NCBI GenBank assembly: GCA_017558065.1 | Contig: JAFYWK010000024.1 | Coordinates: 1 to 64,000, forward strand | From: Paludibacteraceae bacterium | Lineage (GTDB): Bacteria; Bacteroidota; Bacteroidia; Bacteroidales; Paludibacteraceae | Direction of reading: 5' to 3' | DNA: 64,000 bases | In this document: positions 24,108 to 33,922 of the stretch, in pieces | How positions within the stretch are numbered: the stretch's first letter is position 1 | Layout of the letters: the number at the start of each line of letters is the position of its first letter | Translations under genes and position numbers: made by a program | Notes under the pieces: generated by a model | What the model saw: the letters and a program-made list of their open reading frames with translations, nothing else | The model's database searches: none | Told to the model about the DNA's origin: nothing

Positions 24108-25136
24108 CTATCCTTTGAAGGCATTCCAGCCTTGGGCTTGGAGGGAGATCTCTTCGCCGTTGCGGCCGATGAGGTTGATTCCGTATTCGGGTTTGGTGAT
24201 ATGACCAATGAGATAGACATCCTCAAGAGGAATGAGTTTTTCGTAATCGTCTAAGCTACAGGTAAATAGGAGCTCGTAGTCTTCGCCACCATTGAGGGCG
24301 CAAGTCACGATGTTGAGGTTCATCTCCTCGGCGAGAGCTGCGGCTTGGTAGTCGATTGGCAGTTTGTCCTCATAGATAGAACAGCCGACATTGGACTGGG
24401 TGCAGATATGCATGAGTTCGCTGCTGAGGCCATCGGAGATGTCCATCATGGCGGTAGGTTTGATGCCTGCCTCGTGGAGTTTGGCGATGATGTCGCGGCG
24501 CGCTTCGGGTTTGAGTTGGCGTTCGAGCAAGTACTCGCGTCCTTCGAAAGCAGGGGTGGCGTTCTCGTTGGCATTCATGACAATGCGCTCGCGCTCAAGG
24601 AGTTGGAGCCCCATATAAGCGGTGCCGAGGTTGCCTGTGACACAAACGAGATCGTGCTCTTTGGCACCGTTGCGATAGACAATGTCAGAGTCGTATGCTT
24701 CGCCCAAGCAGGTGATAGAGATAGTGAGACCCGTCATAGAGGCGCAGGTATCACCACCTACGAGATCGACATTGTAGCGCTCGCATGCAAGGCGGATACC
24801 GCTATAGAGTTCTTCGAGGTCTTCTACGGAGAATCGTTTGCTAATGCCCAGAGAAACAGTAATTTGTGTGGGCGTAGCGTTCATGGCGTATATGTCGGAG
24901 AAATTGACAATGGCAGCTTTGTAGCCAAGGTGCTTGAGGGGTACATATTCGAGGTTGAAGTGTATGCCTTCAAGCAAGAGGTCGGTGGTGACAAGGGTGC
25001 GTTTGTCCTTGTGGTGAAGGACGGCAGCATCGTCTCCGATGCCCTTTTGGGTGGAGGGTTGAAGGTGTTTGATGTCTTTGGTGAGGTGGCGGATGAGTCC
25101 GAACTCGCCTAATGTGGAAATCTCTGTTTTAGCCAT
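24108..25136 (-). CDS. thiL: Thiamine-monophosphate kinase
   Basis: Phosphorylates thiamine monophosphate to the diphosphate cofactor, using ATP. 342 residues from MAKTEISTLGEFGLI; an upstream Met (25175) would add 13 residues encoded by an AATTGTGAATTTGAATT repeat and is unlikely. Motifs: GIGDDAAVL (metal-nucleotide binding), LVTTDLLLEGIHF, AAIVNFSDIYAM, LVGGDTCASM and AMMDISDGLSSEL. First gene of the reverse operon, with a promoter directly upstream. It is metabolically unrelated to the glycan genes behind it and separated from the GT4 gene by 65 bases. Confidence 0.94.
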   Translation of the reverse strand: MAKTEISTLGEFGLIRHLTKDIKHLQPSTQKGIGDDAAVLHHKDKRTLVTTDLLLEGIHFNLEYVPLKHLGYKAAIVNFSDIYAMNATPTQITVSLGISKRFSVEDLEELYSGIRLACERYNVDLVGGDTCASMTGLTISITCLGEAYDSDIVYRNGAKEHDLVCVTGNLGTAYMGLQLLERERIVMNANENATPAFEGREYLLERQLKPEARRDIIAKLHEAGIKPTAMMDISDGLSSELMHICTQSNVGCSIYEDKLPIDYQAAALAEEMNLNIVTCALNGGEDYELLFTCSLDDYEKLIPLEDVYLIGHITKPEYGINLIGRNGEEISLQAQGWNAFKG

Positions 25137-25199
25137 AACCCGAGTGTAATTTTGAATTGTGAATTTGAATTGCAAATTGTGATATTTGGATTAAACGTG

Positions 25200-25231
25200 C
25201 AAAGGTACGATTTTTTTTTGATATATGCAAG
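25200..25231 (-). promoter_or_regulatory. Promoter of thiL
   Basis: On the minus strand CTTG (25231-25228), 20 bases, then TACCTTTG (25207-25200). The leader contains AATTGTGAATTTGAATT-type repeat DNA. Confidence 0.8.
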
Positions 25232-25305
25232 GGCAGTTGTAGGGAGAAAGTTGGAAAGAGGTGCTATTTTATTCCCTTGTTGTTCCTTGCTTCCTACCTG
25301 TGGAG

Positions 25306-25380
25306 TATTCGTAGGATATTCGTGGGGTATTCATGGGATATTCATATGTATCGGTTATGTATCGGTTATGTATCGGTTAC
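25306..25380. repeat. Tandem array with 11-bp period (TATTCGTGGGA/TATCGGTTATG units)
   Basis: Seven units: three TATTCnTnGGn units of 11 bp, one of 10 bp, then TATCGGTTATG twice exactly and a partial copy. It lies in the 640-base gene-free stretch between thiL and ruvA. Confidence 0.85.
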
Positions 25381-25481
25381 ATGTCGAAGCAAATGAGGCG
25401 CAAATGGGGGCAAAAATAAGGTCGGAAAAGTAAAAAATAGCAAGGAAAAATAGTGCCGTTGTGAAATATTGTAAGCAGATT

Positions 25482-25579
25482 TTGTCTAAATTGTCTGTCG
25501 ATATTGTCTGAATTGTAAGCCGATATTGTCTAAATTGTTAGTCGATATTGCATAAATTGTCAGTCGATATTGGATAATG
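25482..25579. repeat. Tandem array, 4 units of 22 bp plus a partial
   Basis: Unit consensus TTGTCTAAATTGTNAGTCGATA, repeated at 25482, 25504, 25526 and 25548 with a few substitutions, then TTGGATAATG. It sits about 35 bases upstream of the ruvA promoter. Confidence 0.9.
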
Positions 25580-25613
25580 AAAAAAAAGAGATAAAGAAAT
25601 TTTGTTGTTTTTG

Positions 25614-25645
25614 CTTGCGTATGTGAGAAAATTTTAGTACCTTTG
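25614..25645 (+). promoter_or_regulatory. Promoter of ruvA-sprA
   Basis: CTTG (25614-25617), 20 bases, then TACCTTTG (25638-25645). The transcript leader would contain the next tandem array. Confidence 0.8.
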
Positions 25646-25684
25646 CACGCTTTTCGTGTGTGCGCGAGAAAACATAATAGTAAA

Positions 25685-25772
25685 AACGTTGCAAACCGAA
25701 TAGATTAACATTGCAAACTGAGTAGATTAACATTGCAAACCGAATAGATTAACATTGCAAACTGAATAGATT
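25685..25772 (+). repeat. Tandem array of 22 bp x 4 in the ruvA leader
   Basis: Four contiguous 22-bp units, AACATTGCAAACyGArTAGATT. Copies 1 and 3 carry AAACCGAA, copies 2 and 4 AAACTGA, so the array may have grown as a 44-bp dimer. A fifth start (AACACTACC) runs into the ruvA ATG 12 bases further on. Confidence 0.92.
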
Positions 25773-25784
25773 AACACTACCAAC

Positions 25785-26417
25785 ATGATCGATTATATCA
25801 AAGGCGAACTGACATTCTTAACACCCACTTATGCTGTTATTGAAGCGGCAGGAGTGGGGTATCAGATAAATATAGCATTGACTTCGTACTCTGCGCTTGT
25901 AGGCAAAGAAGGACAAGTGACCAAACTATTTGTCACGGAAATTATCCGCGAAGATACACATGACTTGTTTGGTTTCTTCACTATAGGCGAGCGTGAGTTG
26001 TTCGTGATGTTGATGACCGTGAGCGGTATCGGTGCTAACACCGCCCGCATGATCATGTCGGCATACACGGCAAGCGAGATACGTCAGATTATCGCTACTG
26101 GCAATGCGCGCGCGTTATCGCAAGTGAAAGGATTGGGTCCGAAGACAGCACAACGAATCATTGTGGATTTGAAGGATAAGGTGCTGAAGATAGACCTTGG
26201 CTCGGAGGCGAACCAAGGCGGTTTAGAGGACGCCGCAAGCGGCTATAGTTTAGAGTTGAAAGGCGAGGATAGCGAAGTAAAACAAGAGGCGGTGAGTGCG
26301 CTGACGATGTTAGGCTTTGCTGCGGCAGCCAGCGGGAAAGTGGTGGATAAGATACTGAAAGAAGATCCAAGCGCAAGCGTGGAGAAAGTGATAAAAATGG
26401 CATTGAAGATGTTGTAG
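25785..26417 (+). CDS. ruvA: Holliday junction helicase subunit RuvA
   Basis: Tetrameric DNA-binding subunit that holds Holliday junctions for RuvB-driven branch migration. 210 residues: the N-terminal OB-fold (MIDYIKGELTFLTPTYAVIEAAGVGYQI), then helix-hairpin-helix motifs (LMTVSGIGANTARMIM; LSQVKGLGPKTAQRIIVDLK), a variable acidic linker, and the C-terminal three-helix domain that contacts RuvB (VSALTMLGFAAAASGKVVDKIL). Start ATG at 25785 fits family starts exactly. The ruvA-sprA order is, as far as I recall, common in Bacteroidota. The four-copy 22-bp repeat ends just before the start and may influence expression. Confidence 0.96.
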   Translation: MIDYIKGELTFLTPTYAVIEAAGVGYQINIALTSYSALVGKEGQVTKLFVTEIIREDTHDLFGFFTIGERELFVMLMTVSGIGANTARMIMSAYTASEIRQIIATGNARALSQVKGLGPKTAQRIIVDLKDKVLKIDLGSEANQGGLEDAASGYSLELKGEDSEVKQEAVSALTMLGFAAAASGKVVDKILKEDPSASVEKVIKMALKML

Positions 26418-26451
26418 GAATTAGGAATTTTGAATTAAGAATTTTGAATTT
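26418..26451. repeat. AATTAGGAATTTTGAATTAAG-type junction repeat
   Basis: The whole space between the ruvA stop and the GTG start of sprA is GAATT(AGG/TTG)AATT low-complexity repeat. It resembles the repeats after argE' and before thiL. Confidence 0.7.
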
Positions 26452-29400
26452 GTGAAAAGACTGATATTAATATTATTGGTGATGGGTCATGGGCTGTTGT
26501 CTGTGGCGCAGGATGATACATTGGCTATGGTGGTGGATACTGCCATCATGGCACCTATGCAGGTGAAAGGAATAGGGGTGAATAACTATGACGAATTGAA
26601 TCGCGTGCCCAGCAGTTTGGATCTGCAAGACCCAGAAAATGTGAATACTACAGTAGAATATGACCCGTTGACGGGTAGTTATGTGGTTCGTACTCGCATT
26701 GGTGACGTGGAGATTGCGACCCCCTATATGATGACAGAAAACGAATACCGTGCGTACAGCGAACGCCAACAAATGGGACAGTTCTGGCAAGAGAAAATAG
26801 GCGAAGTAGAACATAACAACGAAGATAAATTCGACATCACCGATATGAAGTTTAATATCGGTCCCGCAGATAAAGTGTTTGGCCCTGGTGGCGTGCAAGT
26901 GAAATTGCAAGGTTCGGCGGAGTTGTTGTTTGGCTTCAAACATCAGTTTATAGACAATCCTGCACTGACACTGCGTTCGAGGAACAATAATATTTTTGAT
27001 TTTGATGAGAAGATACAGCTGAGCGTGAACGGAAAAGTGGGCGATAAGTTGAACTTCAATATGAGTTACAACACAGAGGCATCGTTCAGTTTTGATCAGC
27101 AGAACTTGAAGTTGAATTTCAAGGGACAGGAAGATGATATTATACAGTCGTTGGAGGCAGGTAACGTGTCGATGACGCTGAATAACAGTTTGATACGCGG
27201 AAGTAGTGCGTTGTTTGGTGTGAAGACGGATTTGAAGTTTGGTAAATTGCGCGTGCAAGCATTGGTATCGCAGCAGAACTCAGAAAGTCAGACTGTTAGC
27301 AGCAAAGGTGGAGCGCAGACAACGAACTTTGAGGTGGCGATAGATAGTTATGATGAGAACCGTCACTTCTTCTTGGGTTACTATTTCCGTGATAATTATG
27401 AGCAAGCGATGAAGGCGTTGCCTTACATAGCCAGCGGTGTGACGATTAACCGCATTGAGGTGTGGGTGACAAACAAACGCGGCAACTATGATGAGGCACG
27501 TAATGTGGTGGCGTTGACGGACTTGGGTGAATATGATGCGATGCATATCCAAAACAGCAAGTGGAATGCGACGGCGGGTGCACGTACACCGTACAACAAA
27601 GCGAATAGACTGTATGAGACATTGGCACAGGAAAACCCAAGTGTGCGCGATATTCAGCAGGTGAGTAGCGTGATGCAGTCTATAGGGATGGAAATGAGCG
27701 AAGACTATGAGAAGATAGAGTCTGCCAGATTGCTCAATAGCAGCGAATATACATTGAATGCCGCATTGGGATATATCTCTCTGCGCGCAGCGCTCAACCA
27801 AGACGAGGTGCTGGCGGTAGCATATGAATACACCTACGCGGGTCAAGTGTATCAAGTGGGTGAGTTCTCAACCGATGCGGGCGAGTCGCTGAAGGCACCA
27901 AACGCATTGCTGCTGAAGATGCTGAAGAGTAGCAATAATGCGCCAATAGCGAAGAACAAAGGTACGTGGGACCTGATGATGAAGAACGTGTATTCCATTG
28001 GCGCCAGCCAGATGAGTAGCGATAAGTTTGAGCTGTTTGTACAATACCGCAATGACTCGGTGGGAACGGACATGCAGTATCTGATGGAAGGCAATATCAA
28101 AGGTAAACAGCTGATTCGCGTGATGGGACTTGACCGTTTGGACTCGCGTAACAATGCTTCGCCTGACGGTAAGTTTGACTATGTAGAGGGATACACGGCG
28201 CTGTCTTCTTCGGGTAGGATTATTTTCCCTGTATTGGAGCCATTTGGTAGTCACTTAAGAAGAGAGATAGGCAATCCAGCGATAGCGGACAGATATGTGT
28301 TCCAAGAATTGTACGACTCGACCTTGGTGAACGCACAGGAGTACACGGAGAAGAATAAGTTTACGCTGGTAGGTAAATACAAAGGTTCTTCGGGTAATGA
28401 GATTCGTTTGAACGCGATGAATGTGCCACGCGGAAGTGTGGTGGTGACAGCCGGCGGTGCGACATTGATAGAGAATGTGGATTACACGGTGGATTACACA
28501 ATGGGTGTGGTGACGATATTGAATCAGTCGATCTTGGAGTCGGGAACGAACGTGGACGTGAAACTGGAAAATCAAGCGCTGTTCTCGATGCAACGCAAAT
28601 CTCTGTTCGGTGCGAACTTGGAGTATGAGTTCAGCAAGGATCTGACCGTTGGCGGTACCATCATGCACATGAACGAGCGCCCTATCACTACGAAAGTGAA
28701 TACCGGTAGCGAGCCACTTGCCAATACAATCTGGGGTGTGAATGCCCATTGGAAAACGGAAATGCAATGGTTGACATTGTTGATAGACAAAGTGCCATGG
28801 ATCAATGCGACTGCACCATCGATCTTCCAAATCAATGCGGAGTTTGCTCATCTAATTCCTGGTCATACGAAGGAGGTGGGACAAGTGGGTACCGCCTATA
28901 TCGATGACTTTGAAGCGACCAAGACGAATGTGGATATTCATTATCCTACCTATTGGCGATTGGCTTCTACACCAAGCATGGATAAGTATCCAGAGCATGC
29001 ACTGAGCAACGATATTCGCTACAACAAGAACCGTGCGCTGCTGGCTTGGTACACGGTGGACCCTATCTTTGGTAAGCCAAGTAGCAATACGCCTAAACAT
29101 ATAAAGGATGATGTGAATCTGATGTCTGACCATCGCACGCGTACGATATATGAAGAAGAGGTGTATCCAAATAAGCAAGTGTTGGCGAATGCAGATACAC
29201 GTTTGCCTGTGCTGAACCTGAGTTATTATCCAGAAGAACGTGGACCATACAACATCTCGGCGGATGAGATAGGATATGATGGCAAGCTGACTAATCCACA
29301 AGATCGTTGGGGTGGTATCATGCGCAAATTGGATAATACAGACTTTGAGAAAGCGAATATCGAATACATTGAGTTCTGGTTGATGGACCCATTCTTGACA

Positions 29401-32400
29401 AACCCCGATGCTACTTATGAAGGCGGTGATCTGTATATCGATTTGGGTGATATTAGTGAGGATATTTTGCGCGATGGAAAGAAGAGTTTTGAGCATGGAT
29501 TGCCGCTGAACGAGAAGGATGAAGCATTGGTGGAGACTACAGTTTGGGGCCGTTCGCCACGCACGACCAGTACGGTGGTGGCTTTCGCCAATGAGGCAGG
29601 TGCACGCGAGAAACAAGATGTGGGATTGGATGGACTGACTACAGAGCAGGAGAAAGACCCAATGTACCTCTACTATAACGGTACTAACCCATATGCGGAG
29701 TATCTGAAGGCGTTGGAGACTAAGGTGGATCGCAATGTGTGGGAAATGTGGGCGGAAGATGAGTTCTCGCCACGACGTGACCCTGCGGGTGATAACTATC
29801 ACTATTATCGTGGCAATGATTATGATGCACGAGAGACCTCTATCTTGTTGCGCTATAAACGCTACAACGGAACGGAGGGAAACTCGCCTGAGGCCAAGAA
29901 TAATGAACCATATGGTACGGCTGCAACGTTGCACCCCGATATAGAGGATATCAATAATGACAACACATTGAATGATGGAGAGCGCTTCTATCGCTACCGT
30001 ATTTCGTTGCGTAAGCAAGATATGATGCGCGTAGGTCAGCAGCATATCGCCAGTATCATGGAAACGAACGTGAAGTTGCGTAACGATGAGGTGGTGCCAG
30101 TGAAGTGGTATCAATTTAAGATTCCATTGAAAGGTGATAGCGCGACCATGCAGAAGGTGGGTAATATCCGCAACTTCAAGTCGATTCGCTTTGCGCGTAT
30201 CTTCATGACCAATTTCAAGCAGGAGACGCATATTCGTTTTGCCTCGTTTGACTTGGTGCGTGGCGAGTGGCGCAACTATACCAAGGGACTGTATCAGGAT
30301 GTGGCGAATAATCAATTCAATATCGCCAATCCATATTCATCTAATGGCGCATTGGATGTGCAAGCCGTGAATATAGAGGAGAACTCCAACCGTACGCCAG
30401 TGAACTATGTGTTACCTCCAGGCATTTCGCGTCAGACAGACCCAGGACAAGCGCAGTTGATTGCGCAGAACGAACAGGCCATGGTGCTGAAAGTGAATTA
30501 CTTGCAACCAAAAGATGCGCGTGCGGTGTATAAGAACGTGACCTATGATATGCGTCAATACAAGCGATTGCAGATGTTCGTGCATGCAGAATGTATGCCA
30601 GACTTTGAGGCAATACAAGATAAGGATTTGACGTGTTTTATTCGTCTGGGTTCTGACCTAAAGAACAACTATTATGAGTATGAGATACCTCTGATTTTGA
30701 CTCCAGAAGGACTGTATAATAACGATAATGCGGAAGATAGATTAAAAGTATGGATGAAGGAAAATACGTTTGATTTCCCATTAAGTGTGTTTACTGATGC
30801 GAAAATGGCGCGTAATCGCGCGAAGCGTGCTGGCAATGCTAATGTGGGCAATACTATTCCGTATGAAGTGTATGATCCAGACAAACAGGAGAATAAGATA
30901 ACAGTCTTAGGTAATCCTACATTAGAGGACGTGCAGGCAATCATGATTGGTGTGCGTAATAATGCCAATCATGAGGTGAGTGGAGAAGTTTGGGTGAATG
31001 AGTTGCGCCTGAGCCAGTTTAATGAACAAGGTGGTGTGGCAGCGATGGCGAATGCGGCGTTGAGCATTAGTGATATTGCACAGGTGAACGTGGCAGGACG
31101 TCTGGAGACCGCAGGATATGGAAGCATAGAGTCGAATGTGCTGGATAGAAATATGGAGAATATGTACCAGTTGTCGGTGAGTGCAGCACTGGAGGCAGGT
31201 CGTTTGTTCCCAGAGAAAGCGAAACTGCAAATACCATTGTATGTGTCTTATACGAATGAGACATTATCGCCCAATTATGATCCATTGGATACGGATATCA
31301 AACTGTCGGAGAGTCTGGATAACTACGAGACTAAAGCGGAGCGCGATTCGATTAAGGAGATGGCAAACACGGTGCAAGAGGCCACCAGTTTCTCGGTGAC
31401 GAATATGAAACTGGATATTCACTCCAAGAAGCGCAATATGTTCTATGATCCTGCTAACTTCTCTATATCAGCAAGTTACAATAAGCAGAACCAGCACTCG
31501 CCAGAGATAGAGCAAGATATTGTGACGGATCAGAAGGGTTCGTTTAACTATTCTTACAACTTCAATCCCCAACCATGGGAGCCGTTCAAGAATGTGAAGG
31601 GCGTGGATAAAGTGAAGTTCTTGAAGGAGATGAACTTCTACTATCTGCCACAGTCATGGGCCTTCAATACGACCATGCATCGTACGTTTACGCATATGAA
31701 GATGCGTGATTTTAGTGTAGAGTCGACTGGTGCTACTGATATGGATTTGACCTTCTCAAAAGACTTTACGTGGGATAGAAACTTCGATTTCAAGTATGAC
31801 TTGTCGAAGAATATGAAGTTCACCTTCCAAACGGCCATGAATTCAACGGTGGATGAAGGATATTATACGCCAGAGATTATCAATATGTACGAGGAGTTGC
31901 GCTTCAGCAATAATTATTACGAGGCATGGAAAGACTCTATCCAACGCAGTCTGGCTACGTGGGGAACGCCATATACGTATCAACAGTTGTTCTCGGCGTC
32001 GTGGAATGTACCATTGAATCGTATCCCATATCTGGAGGCGATAACGGCTAATGGTTCGTATAATGCTACATACAACTGGAACCGTACGGTGCAATCATCG
32101 GCACAAGAGACGGCCAACTTGGGTAATGTGGTGAGCAGCACGCGTGCATGGCAAGTGGATGGCGGTGTGAATTTTGAGACTTTGTACGGCAAGTCAAAAT
32201 ACTGGAAGCAGATGAATCAGCGCTTCAACCAGCGTACGCGTCGTCGTCCGTTCCGATCGAAGACATATGATGAGACCGTTACCTTGGTGGCGGGCGAGCC
32301 AAAAGAAATCACACACCGTTTGGGAAGTGAGACGGTAGAAGTGACAGCTACTACAGTTAGCGGTAAGCCAGTGAAAGTAAAAGTACAATCTACAACCTCC

Positions 32401-33921
32401 ACGCAGGTGACTTTGGTGGCAAAGAAGGATGTGGAAAATGTGAAGGTGACCATAAAAACCGTTGACCAAAATCAGCGCAGTGCTGCGGAAAAGGCAATGG
32501 ATATGGCTGCTTACTTCGGTACGATGCTACGTAAGGTGCAAGTGACTTATCGCAATACCAATTCGCTCACTTTGCCAGGTTTTGCTCCGCAAGCAGGCTT
32601 CATGGGACAGCATAAGTACAACGACTTGTATGCTCCTGGTTTTGATTTTGCGTTTGGCTTCTTTGGTGATGATTTTGTGGAGAAGGCAAAGACCAATGGC
32701 TGGTTGTCAGGCGATACGACAGTCGTGCAACCTGCAACGCGCACAATGACCAACGACTTTGATGTGAAAGTGACGTTGGAGCCATTCCCTGGTTTTAAGA
32801 TTCAGGTGAACGGCAAGCGTTACGCGGCAGAGTCGTCTTCGATCATCTATTCGTTTGACCAATTGCAAGAGAACATGACGGGTTCGTTCAATATCACGCA
32901 AGTGGCACTCGGTACAGCGTTCCAACGTATTGGTACAGCGGATGAGAACTTTGCATCGGAGGTGTTTGAGCAGTTCTTGAGCAACCGTGATATTATGACA
33001 GGGCGCGTACAGAAGCAATATGAGGGCATGTACTATCCAAATGCGGGCTTCATACCAACCGATCTGCGCGGAAAGAAATATGATCGCAAGTACGGTGCGG
33101 TGGGTAATAACACGGCTGATGTATTGGTGCCTGCGTTCTTGGCAGCATATACGGGACGTGACCCATACAGCGTGAGATTGAATCCGTTTATGAGCCTGTT
33201 GCAGGTGTTGCCTAACTGGTCTGTGACATTTGACGGCTTGGGCAAGTTACCATGGATGCGTGATCACTTTAAGTCGGTTAATCTCACTCATGCTTATACT
33301 TGTAAATATGCTATTGGTAGTTACTCCAGCTATTCAACTTGGACGCCTGCTGACGGGTTGAGCAACAAGCAAGTAGGATTTATCCGCGATGTGGAAACAG
33401 AGAATCCTATTCCGTCATCGGCATACGACATATCTTCGGTGAACCTGTCGGAGAGTTTCTCGCCATTGATTGGTGTGAATATGACGATGAAAAACTCGCT
33501 GTCAGCCAAGGTGGAATATCGTAAACAACGTAATATATCGCTGAATGTCAATTCGGTGCAAATCAGTGAAGGACACACGGATGAGTTTGTGATAGGTGCA
33601 GGATATACGATTAAGGATTTGAGTTTTATCGCAAAGTCTGGCGGTGCTCAGAAGAAGGTCAGCAATGACTTGAAACTGAATGTGGATGTGAGCTACAAGG
33701 ATATAAAGACCTTGTTGCGTAAAGTGGAAGAGGGTATTACTCAGGCAAGTTCGGGTAATAAAGTGTTTGGCATCAAGATTAGTGCGGACTATGTGTTGTC
33801 GCAAAAGATAAATCTGCAACTCTTCTATGACCACCAAGGCACGACACCGCTGATTTCTTCATCGTACCCCACCAAGGCGGATAATTTTGGTATCAATATC
33901 AAGTTGATGCTGACGCGATAG
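26452..33921 (+). CDS. sprA: Type IX secretion outer-membrane translocon SprA/Sov
   Basis: 2489 residues, the usual size of SprA (Flavobacterium) and Sov (Porphyromonas), the very large 36-strand barrel through which type IX cargo crosses the outer membrane. A signal peptide (RLILILLVMGHGLLSVAQ) is followed by a domain with RTRIGDVEIATPYMMTENEY, long stretches of alternating strand pattern, and SprA-typical segments such as HTKEVGQVGTAYIDDFEATK and EVWVNELRLSQF. Start is GTG directly after a junction repeat; no ATG fits the signal peptide better. Other T9SS parts (PorK/L/M/N, PorV) are not in the window. One base separates it from the next gene. Confidence 0.95.
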   Translation: MKRLILILLVMGHGLLSVAQDDTLAMVVDTAIMAPMQVKGIGVNNYDELNRVPSSLDLQDPENVNTTVEYDPLTGSYVVRTRIGDVEIATPYMMTENEYRAYSERQQMGQFWQEKIGEVEHNNEDKFDITDMKFNIGPADKVFGPGGVQVKLQGSAELLFGFKHQFIDNPALTLRSRNNNIFDFDEKIQLSVNGKVGDKLNFNMSYNTEASFSFDQQNLKLNFKGQEDDIIQSLEAGNVSMTLNNSLIRGSSALFGVKTDLKFGKLRVQALVSQQNSESQTVSSKGGAQTTNFEVAIDSYDENRHFFLGYYFRDNYEQAMKALPYIASGVTINRIEVWVTNKRGNYDEARNVVALTDLGEYDAMHIQNSKWNATAGARTPYNKANRLYETLAQENPSVRDIQQVSSVMQSIGMEMSEDYEKIESARLLNSSEYTLNAALGYISLRAALNQDEVLAVAYEYTYAGQVYQVGEFSTDAGESLKAPNALLLKMLKSSNNAPIAKNKGTWDLMMKNVYSIGASQMSSDKFELFVQYRNDSVGTDMQYLMEGNIKGKQLIRVMGLDRLDSRNNASPDGKFDYVEGYTALSSSGRIIFPVLEPFGSHLRREIGNPAIADRYVFQELYDSTLVNAQEYTEKNKFTLVGKYKGSSGNEIRLNAMNVPRGSVVVTAGGATLIENVDYTVDYTMGVVTILNQSILESGTNVDVKLENQALFSMQRKSLFGANLEYEFSKDLTVGGTIMHMNERPITTKVNTGSEPLANTIWGVNAHWKTEMQWLTLLIDKVPWINATAPSIFQINAEFAHLIPGHTKEVGQVGTAYIDDFEATKTNVDIHYPTYWRLASTPSMDKYPEHALSNDIRYNKNRALLAWYTVDPIFGKPSSNTPKHIKDDVNLMSDHRTRTIYEEEVYPNKQVLANADTRLPVLNLSYYPEERGPYNISADEIGYDGKLTNPQDRWGGIMRKLDNTDFEKANIEYIEFWLMDPFLTNPDATYEGGDLYIDLGDISEDILRDGKKSFEHGLPLNEKDEALVETTVWGRSPRTTSTVVAFANEAGAREKQDVGLDGLTTEQEKDPMYLYYNGTNPYAEYLKALETKVDRNVWEMWAEDEFSPRRDPAGDNYHYYRGNDYDARETSILLRYKRYNGTEGNSPEAKNNEPYGTAATLHPDIEDINNDNTLNDGERFYRYRISLRKQDMMRVGQQHIASIMETNVKLRNDEVVPVKWYQFKIPLKGDSATMQKVGNIRNFKSIRFARIFMTNFKQETHIRFASFDLVRGEWRNYTKGLYQDVANNQFNIANPYSSNGALDVQAVNIEENSNRTPVNYVLPPGISRQTDPGQAQLIAQNEQAMVLKVNYLQPKDARAVYKNVTYDMRQYKRLQMFVHAECMPDFEAIQDKDLTCFIRLGSDLKNNYYEYEIPLILTPEGLYNNDNAEDRLKVWMKENTFDFPLSVFTDAKMARNRAKRAGNANVGNTIPYEVYDPDKQENKITVLGNPTLEDVQAIMIGVRNNANHEVSGEVWVNELRLSQFNEQGGVAAMANAALSISDIAQVNVAGRLETAGYGSIESNVLDRNMENMYQLSVSAALEAGRLFPEKAKLQIPLYVSYTNETLSPNYDPLDTDIKLSESLDNYETKAERDSIKEMANTVQEATSFSVTNMKLDIHSKKRNMFYDPANFSISASYNKQNQHSPEIEQDIVTDQKGSFNYSYNFNPQPWEPFKNVKGVDKVKFLKEMNFYYLPQSWAFNTTMHRTFTHMKMRDFSVESTGATDMDLTFSKDFTWDRNFDFKYDLSKNMKFTFQTAMNSTVDEGYYTPEIINMYEELRFSNNYYEAWKDSIQRSLATWGTPYTYQQLFSASWNVPLNRIPYLEAITANGSYNATYNWNRTVQSSAQETANLGNVVSSTRAWQVDGGVNFETLYGKSKYWKQMNQRFNQRTRRRPFRSKTYDETVTLVAGEPKEITHRLGSETVEVTATTVSGKPVKVKVQSTTSTQVTLVAKKDVENVKVTIKTVDQNQRSAAEKAMDMAAYFGTMLRKVQVTYRNTNSLTLPGFAPQAGFMGQHKYNDLYAPGFDFAFGFFGDDFVEKAKTNGWLSGDTTVVQPATRTMTNDFDVKVTLEPFPGFKIQVNGKRYAAESSSIIYSFDQLQENMTGSFNITQVALGTAFQRIGTADENFASEVFEQFLSNRDIMTGRVQKQYEGMYYPNAGFIPTDLRGKKYDRKYGAVGNNTADVLVPAFLAAYTGRDPYSVRLNPFMSLLQVLPNWSVTFDGLGKLPWMRDHFKSVNLTHAYTCKYAIGSYSSYSTWTPADGLSNKQVGFIRDVETENPIPSSAYDISSVNLSESFSPLIGVNMTMKNSLSAKVEYRKQRNISLNVNSVQISEGHTDEFVIGAGYTIKDLSFIAKSGGAQKKVSNDLKLNVDVSYKDIKTLLRKVEEGITQASSGNKVFGIKISADYVLSQKINLQLFYDHQGTTPLISSSYPTKADNFGINIKLMLTR

Positions 33922-33922
33922 T

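Noticed and set aside
25482..25772. Possible CRISPR array upstream of ruvA
   Set aside because: Units are contiguous 22-bp tandem repeats with no spacers between them, and no cas genes are present.
28852..30315. Open frame of 487 codons on the minus strand
   Set aside because: It is antisense to sprA, whose protein is convincing through the whole stretch; the translation is His/Ile/Arg-rich without domains.
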